Origin: Phytohabitans maris
Lineage (GTDB): Bacteria > Actinomycetota > Actinomycetes > Mycobacteriales > Micromonosporaceae
Reading direction: 5' to 3'
Assembly: GCF_031085175.1 (NCBI RefSeq)
Contig: NZ_JAVHUY010000012.1
Span: forward strand, 1 to 64,000
DNA: 64,000 bases
Position numbers and translations under genes: made by a program. The notes beneath the pieces are model-generated. The model did not search any database, was not told where the DNA came from, and worked only from the letters and a program-made list of their open reading frames with translations. Of this stretch, positions 51,872-60,522 are shown piece after piece (the first letter of the stretch is position 1; the number at the start of each line of letters is the position of its first letter).

Positions 51872-53389
51872 ATGGGTACGGCGCTCGAGTTCGTCCGGGT
51901 CAGCAAGACCTTCCCGGGTACGCGCGCGCTGAGCGAGGTGTCGTTCGCGGTCCGCCCGGGCAGCTTCCACGCGCTGGCCGGCGGCAACGGGTCGGGCAAG
52001 TCGACGCTGATCAAGATCCTGGCCGGGGTGTACCAGGCCGACCCGGAGGGCGAGGTCCGCTGCGGCGGGTCGGCGTCGGCCGCGGACTCCGTCACGCCGT
52101 CCTGGTCCCACCGGGCCGGGGTGCGCTTCGTCCACCAGGACCTCGGGCTCTTCGACACGATGACGGTGGCCGAGAACCTGTTCGTCGGGCGCCGCTACCC
52201 GCGTACCGCCGGTGCCATCGCCTGGACCGCGATGCGCCGCGCGGCGCAGGAGTGCCTGGACCGGCTGCGGGTACCGGTCGACGCCCGTACCCCGGTCGGC
52301 AGCCTGCGCCCGGCGGACCAGACCCTGGTCGCCATCGCGCGGTGCCTCTTCGACAGCGCAGGCGGCGAGGTGTCGCTGCTGGTCCTGGACGAGCCGACGG
52401 CCCGGCTCCCGCAGGCCGAGGTGGACGAGCTGCTGAGCCGGCTCGACGAGTACGCCGCGAACGGGCAGAGCATCCTCTACGTCTCGCACCGGCTGGACGA
52501 GATCCTGGAGCACGCGGACACCGTGACGGTGCTGCGCGACGGCCGCCACGTGGCGACCCGGCCGGTGGCCGGCCTGGACCGCGCCCAGCTCACCGGGCTG
52601 ATCGTGGGGCAGCAGCGGGACCTGGTGGAAAAGCGCGAGCCCCGGCCGATCGCCCCGGAGGTCGCCGTCACCGTACGCGGCCTCAGCGGCGGGCCGCTGC
52701 GCGGGATCGACCTCGACGTACGCCGCGGCGAGATCCTGGCCGTCGCCGGCCTCGTCGGCAGCGGGCGTACGTCCCTCGTGGAGACGATCTTCGGCGTGCA
52801 CCGGCCGGCCGGGGGCAGGGTCGAGGTCAACGGCCGCCGGCTGCGCCCGGGCAGCGTCCCGGACGCGGTCGCCGCCGGCCTCGCCTACGTGCCGGAGGAC
52901 CGGGCCAGGCACGCCGCGTTCACCAACCTCGGCCTGGAGATGAACCTGTCCGCGGCCAGCCTGCGCCGGTACCGCCGCGGCTGGCTGCGGCGCGGGCCGG
53001 AGCTGCGCGACGCGGCCGAGGACATCCGGCGGTACTCGATCCGCGCCCCCGGCCCGCGCGCCGCCCTCGGCCAGCTCTCCGGCGGCAACCAGCAGAAGGC
53101 GATCCTGGCCCGCTGGCTGCGGACCCGCCCCGCCGTGCTGCTGCTCGACGAGCCCACCCAGGGCGTGGACGTCGGGGCCCGCGCGGAGATCTACACCCAG
53201 ATCGAGAAGGCGGTCGACGGCGGCACCTCGGTGCTGCTGGTCACCTCGGACCTCGACGAGCTGCTGCACCTCGCCGACCGCGTGGTGGTGCTCGCCAACG
53301 GCCGCGTCACCGACACCGCCCGGCAGCGGGACGTCACCCGCGAGTGGGTGGCGACCCGCATGTTCGACGCTCCCCAGGAGATCCCATGA
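51872..53389 (+). CDS. Sugar-type ABC transporter, duplicated ATP-binding protein
   Basis: A 505-residue protein with two ATPase halves as in RbsA/XylG. Half one: Walker A GGNGSGKSTL, Walker B LLVLDEPTARL and YVSH switch, but the signature LSxGQ is degenerate (SLRPADQTLVAIAR). Half two: Walker-A-like GLVGSGRTSL (Gly-Arg in place of Gly-Lys, usual for this family), signature LSGGNQQKAIL and LLLDEPTQGVD. It starts 1 bp after the binding-protein stop and its stop overlaps the permease ATG. Confidence 0.93.
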   Translation: MGTALEFVRVSKTFPGTRALSEVSFAVRPGSFHALAGGNGSGKSTLIKILAGVYQADPEGEVRCGGSASAADSVTPSWSHRAGVRFVHQDLGLFDTMTVAENLFVGRRYPRTAGAIAWTAMRRAAQECLDRLRVPVDARTPVGSLRPADQTLVAIARCLFDSAGGEVSLLVLDEPTARLPQAEVDELLSRLDEYAANGQSILYVSHRLDEILEHADTVTVLRDGRHVATRPVAGLDRAQLTGLIVGQQRDLVEKREPRPIAPEVAVTVRGLSGGPLRGIDLDVRRGEILAVAGLVGSGRTSLVETIFGVHRPAGGRVEVNGRRLRPGSVPDAVAAGLAYVPEDRARHAAFTNLGLEMNLSAASLRRYRRGWLRRGPELRDAAEDIRRYSIRAPGPRAALGQLSGGNQQKAILARWLRTRPAVLLLDEPTQGVDVGARAEIYTQIEKAVDGGTSVLLVTSDLDELLHLADRVVVLANGRVTDTARQRDVTREWVATRMFDAPQEIP

Positions 53390-54435
53390 CACTCAGCGCC
53401 GGTACCCGTGACGACCAGGTCCAGGCCCCGCACGACGGCGCGCCGCCGCCGGCGGGCCGGTCCCGGCGGACCACCGCGTGGCCGCTGGAGCTCGTGGAGC
53501 GGTTCGGGCTGGTGCTGCTCCTCGGCGGCATCGTCGTCTTCTTCTGCCTGTGGCCGGCGACCTCGGACGTCTTCCCGACCGTCGCCAACGTCCGTAACAT
53601 CGCCGCGAACGAGTCGATCCTCGTGATCGCCGCGCTGGCCGCGCTCATCCCCCTCGTCGCCGAGCGGTTCGACCTCTCGGTGGGCGCGATCGTCGCGACC
53701 ACGTCGATCGCGACCGCGAAGATCGCCACCGAGTGGGAGCTGCCGCTCGTCCTGGCGATCGCCGGCGGCGTCCTGGTCGGCGCCGCCATCGGCCTGGTCA
53801 ACGGCTTCCTCATCGCCTACTTCAACGCCAACTCCCTGGTCATCACGCTCGGCATGTCGACGCTGCTGGCCGGCATCGGGGTGCTCTGGACCGGGTACCA
53901 GACCCTGCTCGGCGTCCCCCAGCCGCTGCTCGACTTCGGCAACCTCTCCTGGCTGGGCATCCCCCGGCCGGTGTGGCTGCTGGCCGCCACCGCCCTGGCC
54001 GTCGCCTTCCTGCTCGGGTTCACGATGTTCGGCCGGCGGCTGCTCGCCATCGGCTCGAACGAGCCCGCGTCGCGCCTGGTCGGCATGCCGGTCTCCCGCA
54101 CGGTCATGCTCGCCTTCGCCTGTTCCGGCGCGGTCGCCGGCGTCGCCGGTGTCCTGCTCCTGGCCCGCACCGGCAGCGCGGCGGCCGGGGTCGGGACCGG
54201 GTACACGCTGCCCGCGCTCGCCGCGATCTTCCTCGGCTCGACGACGATCCGCCCCGGCCGGTTCACGGTCGCCGGCACGCTCGTGGGCGTCTTCTTCGTC
54301 GCGGTCAGCATCAACGGCCTGACCCTCGCCGGCGCCGAAGACTGGGTCGAGCCGGTCTTCAACGGCGCCGCCGTCGTCCTCGCCGTCTCCGCCGCGGCGG
54401 TCATCGCCAAGAAACGCAAGCGCGCCGCCCGCTAG
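53386..54435 (+). CDS. Sugar-type ABC transporter permease
   Basis: A 349-residue membrane protein of the RbsC/XylH family with 8-10 helices (LAALIPLVAERFDLSVGAI, NANSLVITLGMSTLLAG, AIGSNEPASRLVGMPVSR, YTLPALAAIFLGSTTIRPGRF). It ends in a basic KKRKRAAR tail. The ATG overlaps the ATPase stop. Its 3' end is repeated imperfectly in the following spacer. Confidence 0.93.
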   Translation: MTLSAGTRDDQVQAPHDGAPPPAGRSRRTTAWPLELVERFGLVLLLGGIVVFFCLWPATSDVFPTVANVRNIAANESILVIAALAALIPLVAERFDLSVGAIVATTSIATAKIATEWELPLVLAIAGGVLVGAAIGLVNGFLIAYFNANSLVITLGMSTLLAGIGVLWTGYQTLLGVPQPLLDFGNLSWLGIPRPVWLLAATALAVAFLLGFTMFGRRLLAIGSNEPASRLVGMPVSRTVMLAFACSGAVAGVAGVLLLARTGSAAAGVGTGYTLPALAAIFLGSTTIRPGRFTVAGTLVGVFFVAVSINGLTLAGAEDWVEPVFNGAAVVLAVSAAAVIAKKRKRAAR

Positions 54436-54548
54436 CGCGGCGGTCGTCGCGAGAGAAACGCAGGCGCACCGTCGCCAACAACCGCAGGCGCGCCGCCCGC
54501 CAGCCCGGCGGTCACCGCCAAAGCCGCAGGGGCGCCGCCCGCCAGCCG
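54397..54548 (+). repeat. Decaying repeats of the permease 3' end
   Basis: The segment beginning GCGGTCATCGCCAAGAAACG in the permease gene (54397) recurs at 54440 and 54508 past the stop codon, with the GGCGCGCCGCCCGC part recurring near 54486. Identity falls with distance. The copies extend almost to the next start codon (54559). No gene fits in this 123-bp spacer. Confidence 0.7.
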
Positions 54549-54558
54549 AAAGGGAACG

Positions 54559-55491
54559 ATGAGCACACAACACGAGAGCGACCCCGAGCTGGTATCCGTG
54601 GCCGAGGGGGTGTACGCGTGGCTCCAGCCGGACGGGACCTGGTGGATCAACAACGCCGGACTCGTCGTGGGGCGGGAGCGGGCGCTGCTGGTCGACACGT
54701 GCACCACCGAGCGGCGTACCCGGCGGCTGCTCGACGCGGTCGACGGTGTGCGCGGGGAGACGCCGCTGACGCACGCGGTCAACACCCACCACCACGGCGA
54801 CCACACGTTCGGCAACTCGATGCTGCCGCCGTCGACCTGCGTCGTGGGGCACGCCCGGATGCGCGAGGGGTTCCTGGCCGACACGACGCTGGAGACCTTC
54901 CCGCCGTTCTGGTCGCCGCGGCCGGACTTCGGCCAGCTGCGCCGGCGCGCCCCCGACCTCACGTTCGAGTCCCAGCTCACCGTGCATCTCGGCGGCCGGG
55001 AGGTGCGGCTGGTGCACCCCGGCTTCACCGCGCACACCGCCGGTGACGCCGTCGCCTGGGTGCCCGACGTGCGGGTGCTGTTCGCCGGCGACCTGCTCTT
55101 CCCGGGACACACGCCGATGATCATGGCGGGGGAGCCGACCGGCGCGATCCGGAGCCTGGACTGGATGGCCTCCTTCGCGGCCGACAAGGTCGTACCCGGG
55201 CACGGGCCGGTGCTCGACGCGGCCCAGCTCGGCGAGGTGCTGGCCGACCACGAGCGCTACTACCGCTTCGTCCTGGCCGAGGGGAAGCGCGGTGTCGCCG
55301 CCGGCCTGACCCCGCTGGAGGTGGCCAGGAGCGCGGACCTCGCCGAGTTCCGGCACCTGCTCGACCCCGAGCGCTTCGTGCTGAACGTCCACAGTGCCTA
55401 CGGGGAGCTGACCGGTACGGCGGTCGACCGGCCCGCGGCGCTGGCCGACTGCGTCGCCTGGCTGGGCGCCCCGATCCACACGAAGGTGTGA
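54559..55491 (+). CDS. Metallo-beta-lactamase-fold hydrolase
   Basis: A 310-residue MBL protein with the zinc motif H-x-H-x-D-H (NTHHHGDHTFGN), a later His (VHPGFTAHT), Asp in LFAGDLLF and a final His (KVVPGHGPV). It belongs to the broad group of thioester, lactone and phosphodiester hydrolases; the substrate is not predictable. AAGGGAACG precedes the ATG. It is coupled to the CoA-transferase alpha gene by a GTGA overlap. Confidence 0.88.
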   Translation: MSTQHESDPELVSVAEGVYAWLQPDGTWWINNAGLVVGRERALLVDTCTTERRTRRLLDAVDGVRGETPLTHAVNTHHHGDHTFGNSMLPPSTCVVGHARMREGFLADTTLETFPPFWSPRPDFGQLRRRAPDLTFESQLTVHLGGREVRLVHPGFTAHTAGDAVAWVPDVRVLFAGDLLFPGHTPMIMAGEPTGAIRSLDWMASFAADKVVPGHGPVLDAAQLGEVLADHERYYRFVLAEGKRGVAAGLTPLEVARSADLAEFRHLLDPERFVLNVHSAYGELTGTAVDRPAALADCVAWLGAPIHTKV

Positions 55492-56205
55492 CCGTGACCT
55501 CCACCAAGCTCCGCGCGTCGGTCACCGAGAGCCTCGCCGCCGTCCTGCGCGACGGCGGCACGCTCGCGGTCGGCGGGTTCGGGCTCTGCGGCAACCCGTT
55601 CGGGCTCATCGAGGCCGTCCGCGACCTCGGCGTACGCGGCCTGACCGTCGTCTCCAACAACATGGGCGTGGACGGCAAGGGCCTGGGCCTGCTCATCGAG
55701 AACGGCCAGGTCGTCAAGGTCGTCGCGTCGTACGTGGGGGAGAACCGCGAGTTCGCCCGGCGGTACCTCGACGGCCGGCTCGAGGTCGAGTTCGCGCCGC
55801 AGGGCACCCTGGCCGAGCGGCTCCGCGCCGGCGGCGCCGGGATCCCGGCGTTCTACACCCGCACCGGCGTGGGGACGGTGGTGGCCGAGGGCAAGCCGCA
55901 CGCCGAGTTCGACGGCCGCACCTACGTCCTGGAGCGCGCCATCGTCGCGGACGTCGCCCTGGTCCGGGCCCACCTCGCCGACGCCGAGGGCAACCTCGCC
56001 TACCGCCGGACCGCGCGCAACTTCAACCCGCTCGTCGCCACCGCCGGGCGCACCACCTTCGCCGAGGTGGACCGCGTCTCCGGCGGCTACCTCGACCCGG
56101 AGAGCGTGGGGACCCCGGGCATCTTCGTGGACCACGTGGTGCTCGCCCCCGCGCGGCCACCCGAGATCGAACAGCTCACCGTGCGGCGCCGCCCGGAGGT
56201 TCAGC

Positions 56206-56219
<14 letters not shown>
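55488..56219 (+). CDS. 3-oxoacid CoA-transferase, subunit A
   Basis: A 243-residue alpha subunit of the SCOT/AtoD/PcaI family ([61 protein letters not shown]). Together with the next gene it activates a 3-oxo acid by taking CoA from succinyl- or acetyl-CoA. GTG 55488 overlaps the previous stop; GTG 55494 is an alternative. Its 3' end overlaps subunit B by 14 bp. Confidence 0.93.
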
Positions 56220-56843
<624 letters not shown>

Positions 56844-56847
<4 letters not shown>

Positions 56848-58010
56848 CCACGGACGTACTGATCACTGGCTGGGCGCACTCGCGGTTCGGCAAGCTCGAC
56901 GAGGGGATCGAGGCGCTCGTCGTGGGCGTGGCGGCCGAGGCGATCGCCGCGGCCGGGCTCGAACCCGAGGCGATCGACGCCATCTACTACGGCCAGTTCA
57001 ACGCGGGCATGCACCCGCTGGCGTTCGCGTCGTCGCTGGCGCTGCAGGCCGACGACGGGCTGTGGGGCAAGCCGGCGACCCGGGTGGAGAACGCCTGCGC
57101 CTCCGGTGCCGCCGCCGTACACAGTGGACTGCTGGCGCTCCGCGCCGGGGCGGCCCGCAACGTCCTGGTGGTCGGCGCCGAGAAGATGACCCACGCCGGC
57201 GCGGACGTCGTGGGGGCGAGCCTGCTCGGCGCCGACTACGACACCGCCGGCCGCGCCTCGTCCACCGGCTTCGCCGGGCTCTTCGCCGAGGTGGCCGACG
57301 AGTACGCGCGCCGCTACGGCGACTGCGCCGACACGCTCGGGACGATCGCCGCCAAGAGCCACCGCAACGCGCTCGACAACCCGTACGCGCACCTGCGCAA
57401 GCCGCTCGACGAGGCGTTCTGCCGCACGGAGTCGCCGGCCAACCCGCGGGTCGCCGGCATCCTGCGCCGCACCGACTGCTCACCGATCTCGGACGGCGCG
57501 GCCGCCCTGGTGCTCGGCCGGGAACGCTCCGCGGCGGCCCGCCATCCCGCGGTGCGCTTCCTCGGCGTGGGGCAGGCCAACGACTACCTGCCCGCCGGCC
57601 GCCGCGACCCGGTCGCGTTCGCCGCCAGCCGGGTGGCCTGGGACCGGGCGATGGCGATGGCCGGGACCGGGACCCGCGACCTCTCCTTCCTCGAGGTGCA
57701 CGACTGCTTCACCATCGCCGAGCTGGTGCTCTACGAGACGCTGGGGCTCGCGGCCCCCGGCAAGGGCGCCCAGCTGCTGGCCGACGGCGTCGTGTACCGG
57801 GACGGGGCGCTGCCGGTCAACCCCTCCGGCGGGCTGAAGTCCAAGGGGCACCCGGTCGGCGCCACCGGCGTCAGCCAGCACGTGCTGGCCGCCATGCAGC
57901 TCACCGGCACCGCCGGCGCGCTCCAGCTGGACCGGGCCGACCGCGCGGCGGTACACAACATGGGCGGGCTGGCCGTGGCCAACTACGTGAGCATCCTGGA
58001 GGCGGCATGA
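56844..58010 (+). CDS. Thiolase-family acyltransferase (SCP2/lipid-transfer type)
   Basis: A 388-residue thiolase homologue with nucleophilic Cys in [11 protein letters not shown], catalytic His in [11 protein letters not shown] and in [11 protein letters not shown]; the last Cys-containing loop of classical thiolases is replaced by an NMGG segment. This is the SCP-x-like subgroup that cleaves or forms branched-chain 3-oxoacyl-CoAs. It follows the CoA-transferase genes as the logical next step: 3-oxoacyl-CoA to acetyl- or propionyl-CoA plus a shortened acyl-CoA. Its stop is overlapped by a tiny ORF. Confidence 0.9.
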
Positions 58011-58066
58011 GCGCGGAGCGAAGCGGAGTGCGAGTGCTTCGCCGTCGTGGTGGGGCGGCGGCGTGA
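58007..58066 (+). CDS. 19-residue bridging mini-ORF
   Basis: ATG 58007 overlaps the thiolase stop (ATGA), and its TGA (58064-58066) overlaps the GTG of the CaiB gene (GTGA). The peptide begins [10 protein letters not shown]. Architecture and opening codons resemble the mini-ORF at 28338-28421, and the DNA has the same GAGCGAAGCGGAG type of sequence. It probably serves to carry translation across an inserted spacer. Confidence 0.45.
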   Translation: MSAERSGVRVLRRRGGAAA

Positions 58067-59217
58067 CGCCGCGCCCGCTGGACGGCGTGACCGTGGTCTC
58101 GATCGAGCAGGCCGTCGCCGCGCCGCTGGCCACCCGGCACCTCGCCGACCTCGGGGCGCGCGTGATCAAGATCGAGCGGCCCGGCTCGGGTGACTTCGCG
58201 CGCGCGTACGACGAGACGGTCCAGGGGCTCTCCAGCCACTTCGTGTGGCTCAACCGCAGCAAGGAGTCCGTGGTCCTGGACCTGAAGTCCGGCACCGGCC
58301 GGCGGGCGATCCAGGCGCTCGCGGCCCGGGCGGACGTGTTCGTGCACAACATCGGCCCGCGGGCCGCCGCGCGCCTGGGGCTCGACGCGGCCACGCTCCG
58401 CGCGGCGCACCCCGCCCTGGTGCACGTCTGCGTCTCCGGCTTCGGCCCGGACGGCCCGTACTCGGACCGGAAGGCGTACGACCTGATCGTCCAGTGCGAG
58501 GCGGGGCTGGTCTCCATCACCGGTACGCCGCAGACGCCCAGCAAGGTCGGCATCCCGGTCGCCGACATCGCGGCCGGGATGTACGCCTACGCGGGCGCGC
58601 TCGCCGCCCTGGTCCGCCGTGGCCGCACCGGCGAGGGCGCGACGGTCGAGGTGTCGATGCTGGAGGCGCTGGCCGAGTGGATGGGCTTCCCGCTCAACTT
58701 CACCATGTACGGCGGGGTCGCGCCCGCCCGCACCGGGGCCTCGCACGCGGCCATCGCGCCGTACGGGCCGTTCCGCTGCGCCGGCGGGCAGGTCTTCCTC
58801 GGGGTCCAGAACGAGCGGGAGTGGTCCGCGTTCTGCCGCGAGGTGCTCGGTGATCCCTCCCTTGTGGACGACGAGCGGTTCGCCGCGAACATGCGGCGGG
58901 TCGAGCGCCGGGCGGAGCTGACGGCCGTGATCGAGGAACGGTTCGCCGCCCTCTCCGCCGACGAGGTGGCCGCCCGCCTCGACGCGGCCGGGATCGCCAA
59001 CGCCCGGCTCCGGGAGCTGTCCAGCCTGGCCGGGCACCCCCAGCTGCTGGCCCGGAACCGGTGGCGCGACGTCGGCTCCCCGGTCGGCATGCTCCGCCAG
59101 CTGCTTCCCCCGGCGCTGCCGGACGGGCTGGAGCCGCCGCTCGGCCCCATCCCGGCCCTCGGCGAGCACACCGACGCGGTCCTGGCCGAGCTCGGCCTCG
59201 ACCTGGCCCGGGCATGA
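58063..59217 (+). CDS. CaiB/BaiF-family (class III) CoA-transferase, second copy
   Basis: A 384-residue enzyme (VVSIEQAVAAPLATRHLADLG, NRSKESVVLDLKSG, VFVHNIGPRAAARLGL, VSGFGPDGPYSD) with the catalytic Asp in GIPVADIAAGMYA. It transfers CoA to another carboxylate, likely the entry substrate of this operon, while the two-subunit enzyme serves a later 3-oxo acid (inference). Last gene of the operon. Confidence 0.92.
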   Translation: MTPRPLDGVTVVSIEQAVAAPLATRHLADLGARVIKIERPGSGDFARAYDETVQGLSSHFVWLNRSKESVVLDLKSGTGRRAIQALAARADVFVHNIGPRAAARLGLDAATLRAAHPALVHVCVSGFGPDGPYSDRKAYDLIVQCEAGLVSITGTPQTPSKVGIPVADIAAGMYAYAGALAALVRRGRTGEGATVEVSMLEALAEWMGFPLNFTMYGGVAPARTGASHAAIAPYGPFRCAGGQVFLGVQNEREWSAFCREVLGDPSLVDDERFAANMRRVERRAELTAVIEERFAALSADEVAARLDAAGIANARLRELSSLAGHPQLLARNRWRDVGSPVGMLRQLLPPALPDGLEPPLGPIPALGEHTDAVLAELGLDLARA

Positions 59218-59244
59218 GCCCGCCCGCCGCGGAGCCCGCCCGCC

Positions 59245-59360
59245 GCGGAGCCCACAAGCTGCGGGGCCGCCCGCCGCGGAGGGCCGCCCGCCGCAGAGGC
59301 CGCACACTGTGGAGGCGGCACGGCGCGGAGCCCACAAGCCGCGGGGCCGCCCGCCGCGGA
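59245..59360. repeat. 36-bp direct repeat in low-complexity spacer
   Basis: Within the 298-bp gap between convergent genes, a 36-bp unit starting GCGGAGCCCACAAGC occurs at 59245-59280 and 59325-59360 with a single mismatch; shorter GCCCGCCGCGGAG pieces fill the space between. No gene is supported here. Confidence 0.85.
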
Positions 59361-59394
59361 GTCCGCCGCCGGCGGCGCCGACCTCGACCGCGGT

Positions 59395-59442
59395 GATCGT
59401 GGTATTCCGGTGCCCCTCCCGGGGCACCTAAGTACCACGATC
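59395..59442. terminator. Nested hairpin between convergent operons
   Basis: Outer 10-bp arms (GATCGTGGTA and its complement, 59395-59404 / 59433-59442) enclose an inner perfect stem GGTGCCCC / GGGGCACC (59409-59416 / 59421-59428) with a 4-nt loop. It lies between the CaiB gene and hpnH, both ending toward it, and likely terminates both. Confidence 0.75.
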
Positions 59443-59515
59443 TCGGTGACCGCCCGAGCCGGCCCGGGCCGTGGAACGACGCCGGACGGCGCGGGAGCGA
59501 ACCGGCGCGGCCCGG

Positions 59516-60520
59516 TCAGCCGCCGACGGCGGCGCGCAGCGACTCCCGCAGCGACCCCATGGTCGCGATCACCGCGGTCGGCTCGTACCCGCAGTGGGCC
59601 ATGCAGTTCGCGCACCGCGGGTCCTTGCCGCGGCCGAACGCGGACCAGTCGGTCTCCTCGATCAGCTCCCGGTACGTCTTGGCGTACCCGTCGTCCAGCA
59701 GGTAGCAGGGGCGCTGCCAGCCGAGCAGGGAGTACGACGGGATGCCCCACGCCGTGCAGGACAGCTCCCGCCGCCCCTCCAGGAAGTCGAGGAAGACGGG
59801 GGAGTGGTTGAGCCGCCACCGCTTGCGCCGCCCGTCGGCGAACGCCTTCTGGAACAGCGCCCGGGTCTGGTCGACGCCGAGCCAGTGCTCCTGGTCGGGC
59901 GCCTTCTCGTACGCGTACGCCGGGGAGATCTGCATGTTGTCGACACCGAGCTCGTCGTTGAGATAGTCGAGCACGCCGACGACGTCCTGCGGGGTGTCGG
60001 TGCTGAAGAACGTCGTGTTGGTCATCACCCGGAAGCCGGCCGCCTTCGCCTGCCGGATCGCCGCGACCGCCCCGTCGAAGCCGCCCTCCTTGGCCACCGA
60101 CGCGTCGTGCCGCTCGCGCAGCCCGTCGATGTGCACCATCCAGGCGAAGTTGCGGTGCGGCTTGAACTTGTGCAGGTGCTTGGGGAGCAGCAGCGCGTTG
60201 GTGCAGAGGAACACGATCTTGTTGCGGGCCAGCAGCTGGCGGGTGATCTCGTCGATCTGCGGGTGCATCAGCGGCTCGCCGCCGGCGATCGAGACCATCG
60301 GCGCGCCGCTCTCCTCGATCGCGGCGACCGCCTGCTCCACCGGCATCCGTTGCTTGAGCAGCGACGCCGGCTGTGCGATCTTGCCGCAGCCGGCGCACTT
60401 GAGGTTGCAGGCGAAGAGCGGTTCGAGCTCGACCAGCAGCGCGAACCTCTCCCTGCGCAGCAGCTTCTGCTTGAGCAGGTAGCTTCCGAGCCGAATCGTC
60501 TGACGCAGCGGCATCGCCAT
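59516..60520 (-). CDS. hpnH: Adenosyl-hopene transferase HpnH (radical SAM)
   Basis: A 334-residue radical SAM enzyme. Cys38, Cys42 and Cys45 form the CxxxCxxC motif (CNLKCAGC) for the 4Fe-4S cluster, followed by SIAGGEPL. C-terminal SPASM-like cysteines are present (CTAWG, CYLLDD, CANCMAHCGYEP). HpnH joins the adenosyl group of SAM to hopene, the first step to extended (C35) hopanoids. The ATG is 2 bp after the upstream stop. Length and residues fit the family well. Confidence 0.93.
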   Translation of the reverse strand: MAMPLRQTIRLGSYLLKQKLLRRERFALLVELEPLFACNLKCAGCGKIAQPASLLKQRMPVEQAVAAIEESGAPMVSIAGGEPLMHPQIDEITRQLLARNKIVFLCTNALLLPKHLHKFKPHRNFAWMVHIDGLRERHDASVAKEGGFDGAVAAIRQAKAAGFRVMTNTTFFSTDTPQDVVGVLDYLNDELGVDNMQISPAYAYEKAPDQEHWLGVDQTRALFQKAFADGRRKRWRLNHSPVFLDFLEGRRELSCTAWGIPSYSLLGWQRPCYLLDDGYAKTYRELIEETDWSAFGRGKDPRCANCMAHCGYEPTAVIATMGSLRESLRAAVGG

Positions 60521-60522
60521 GG

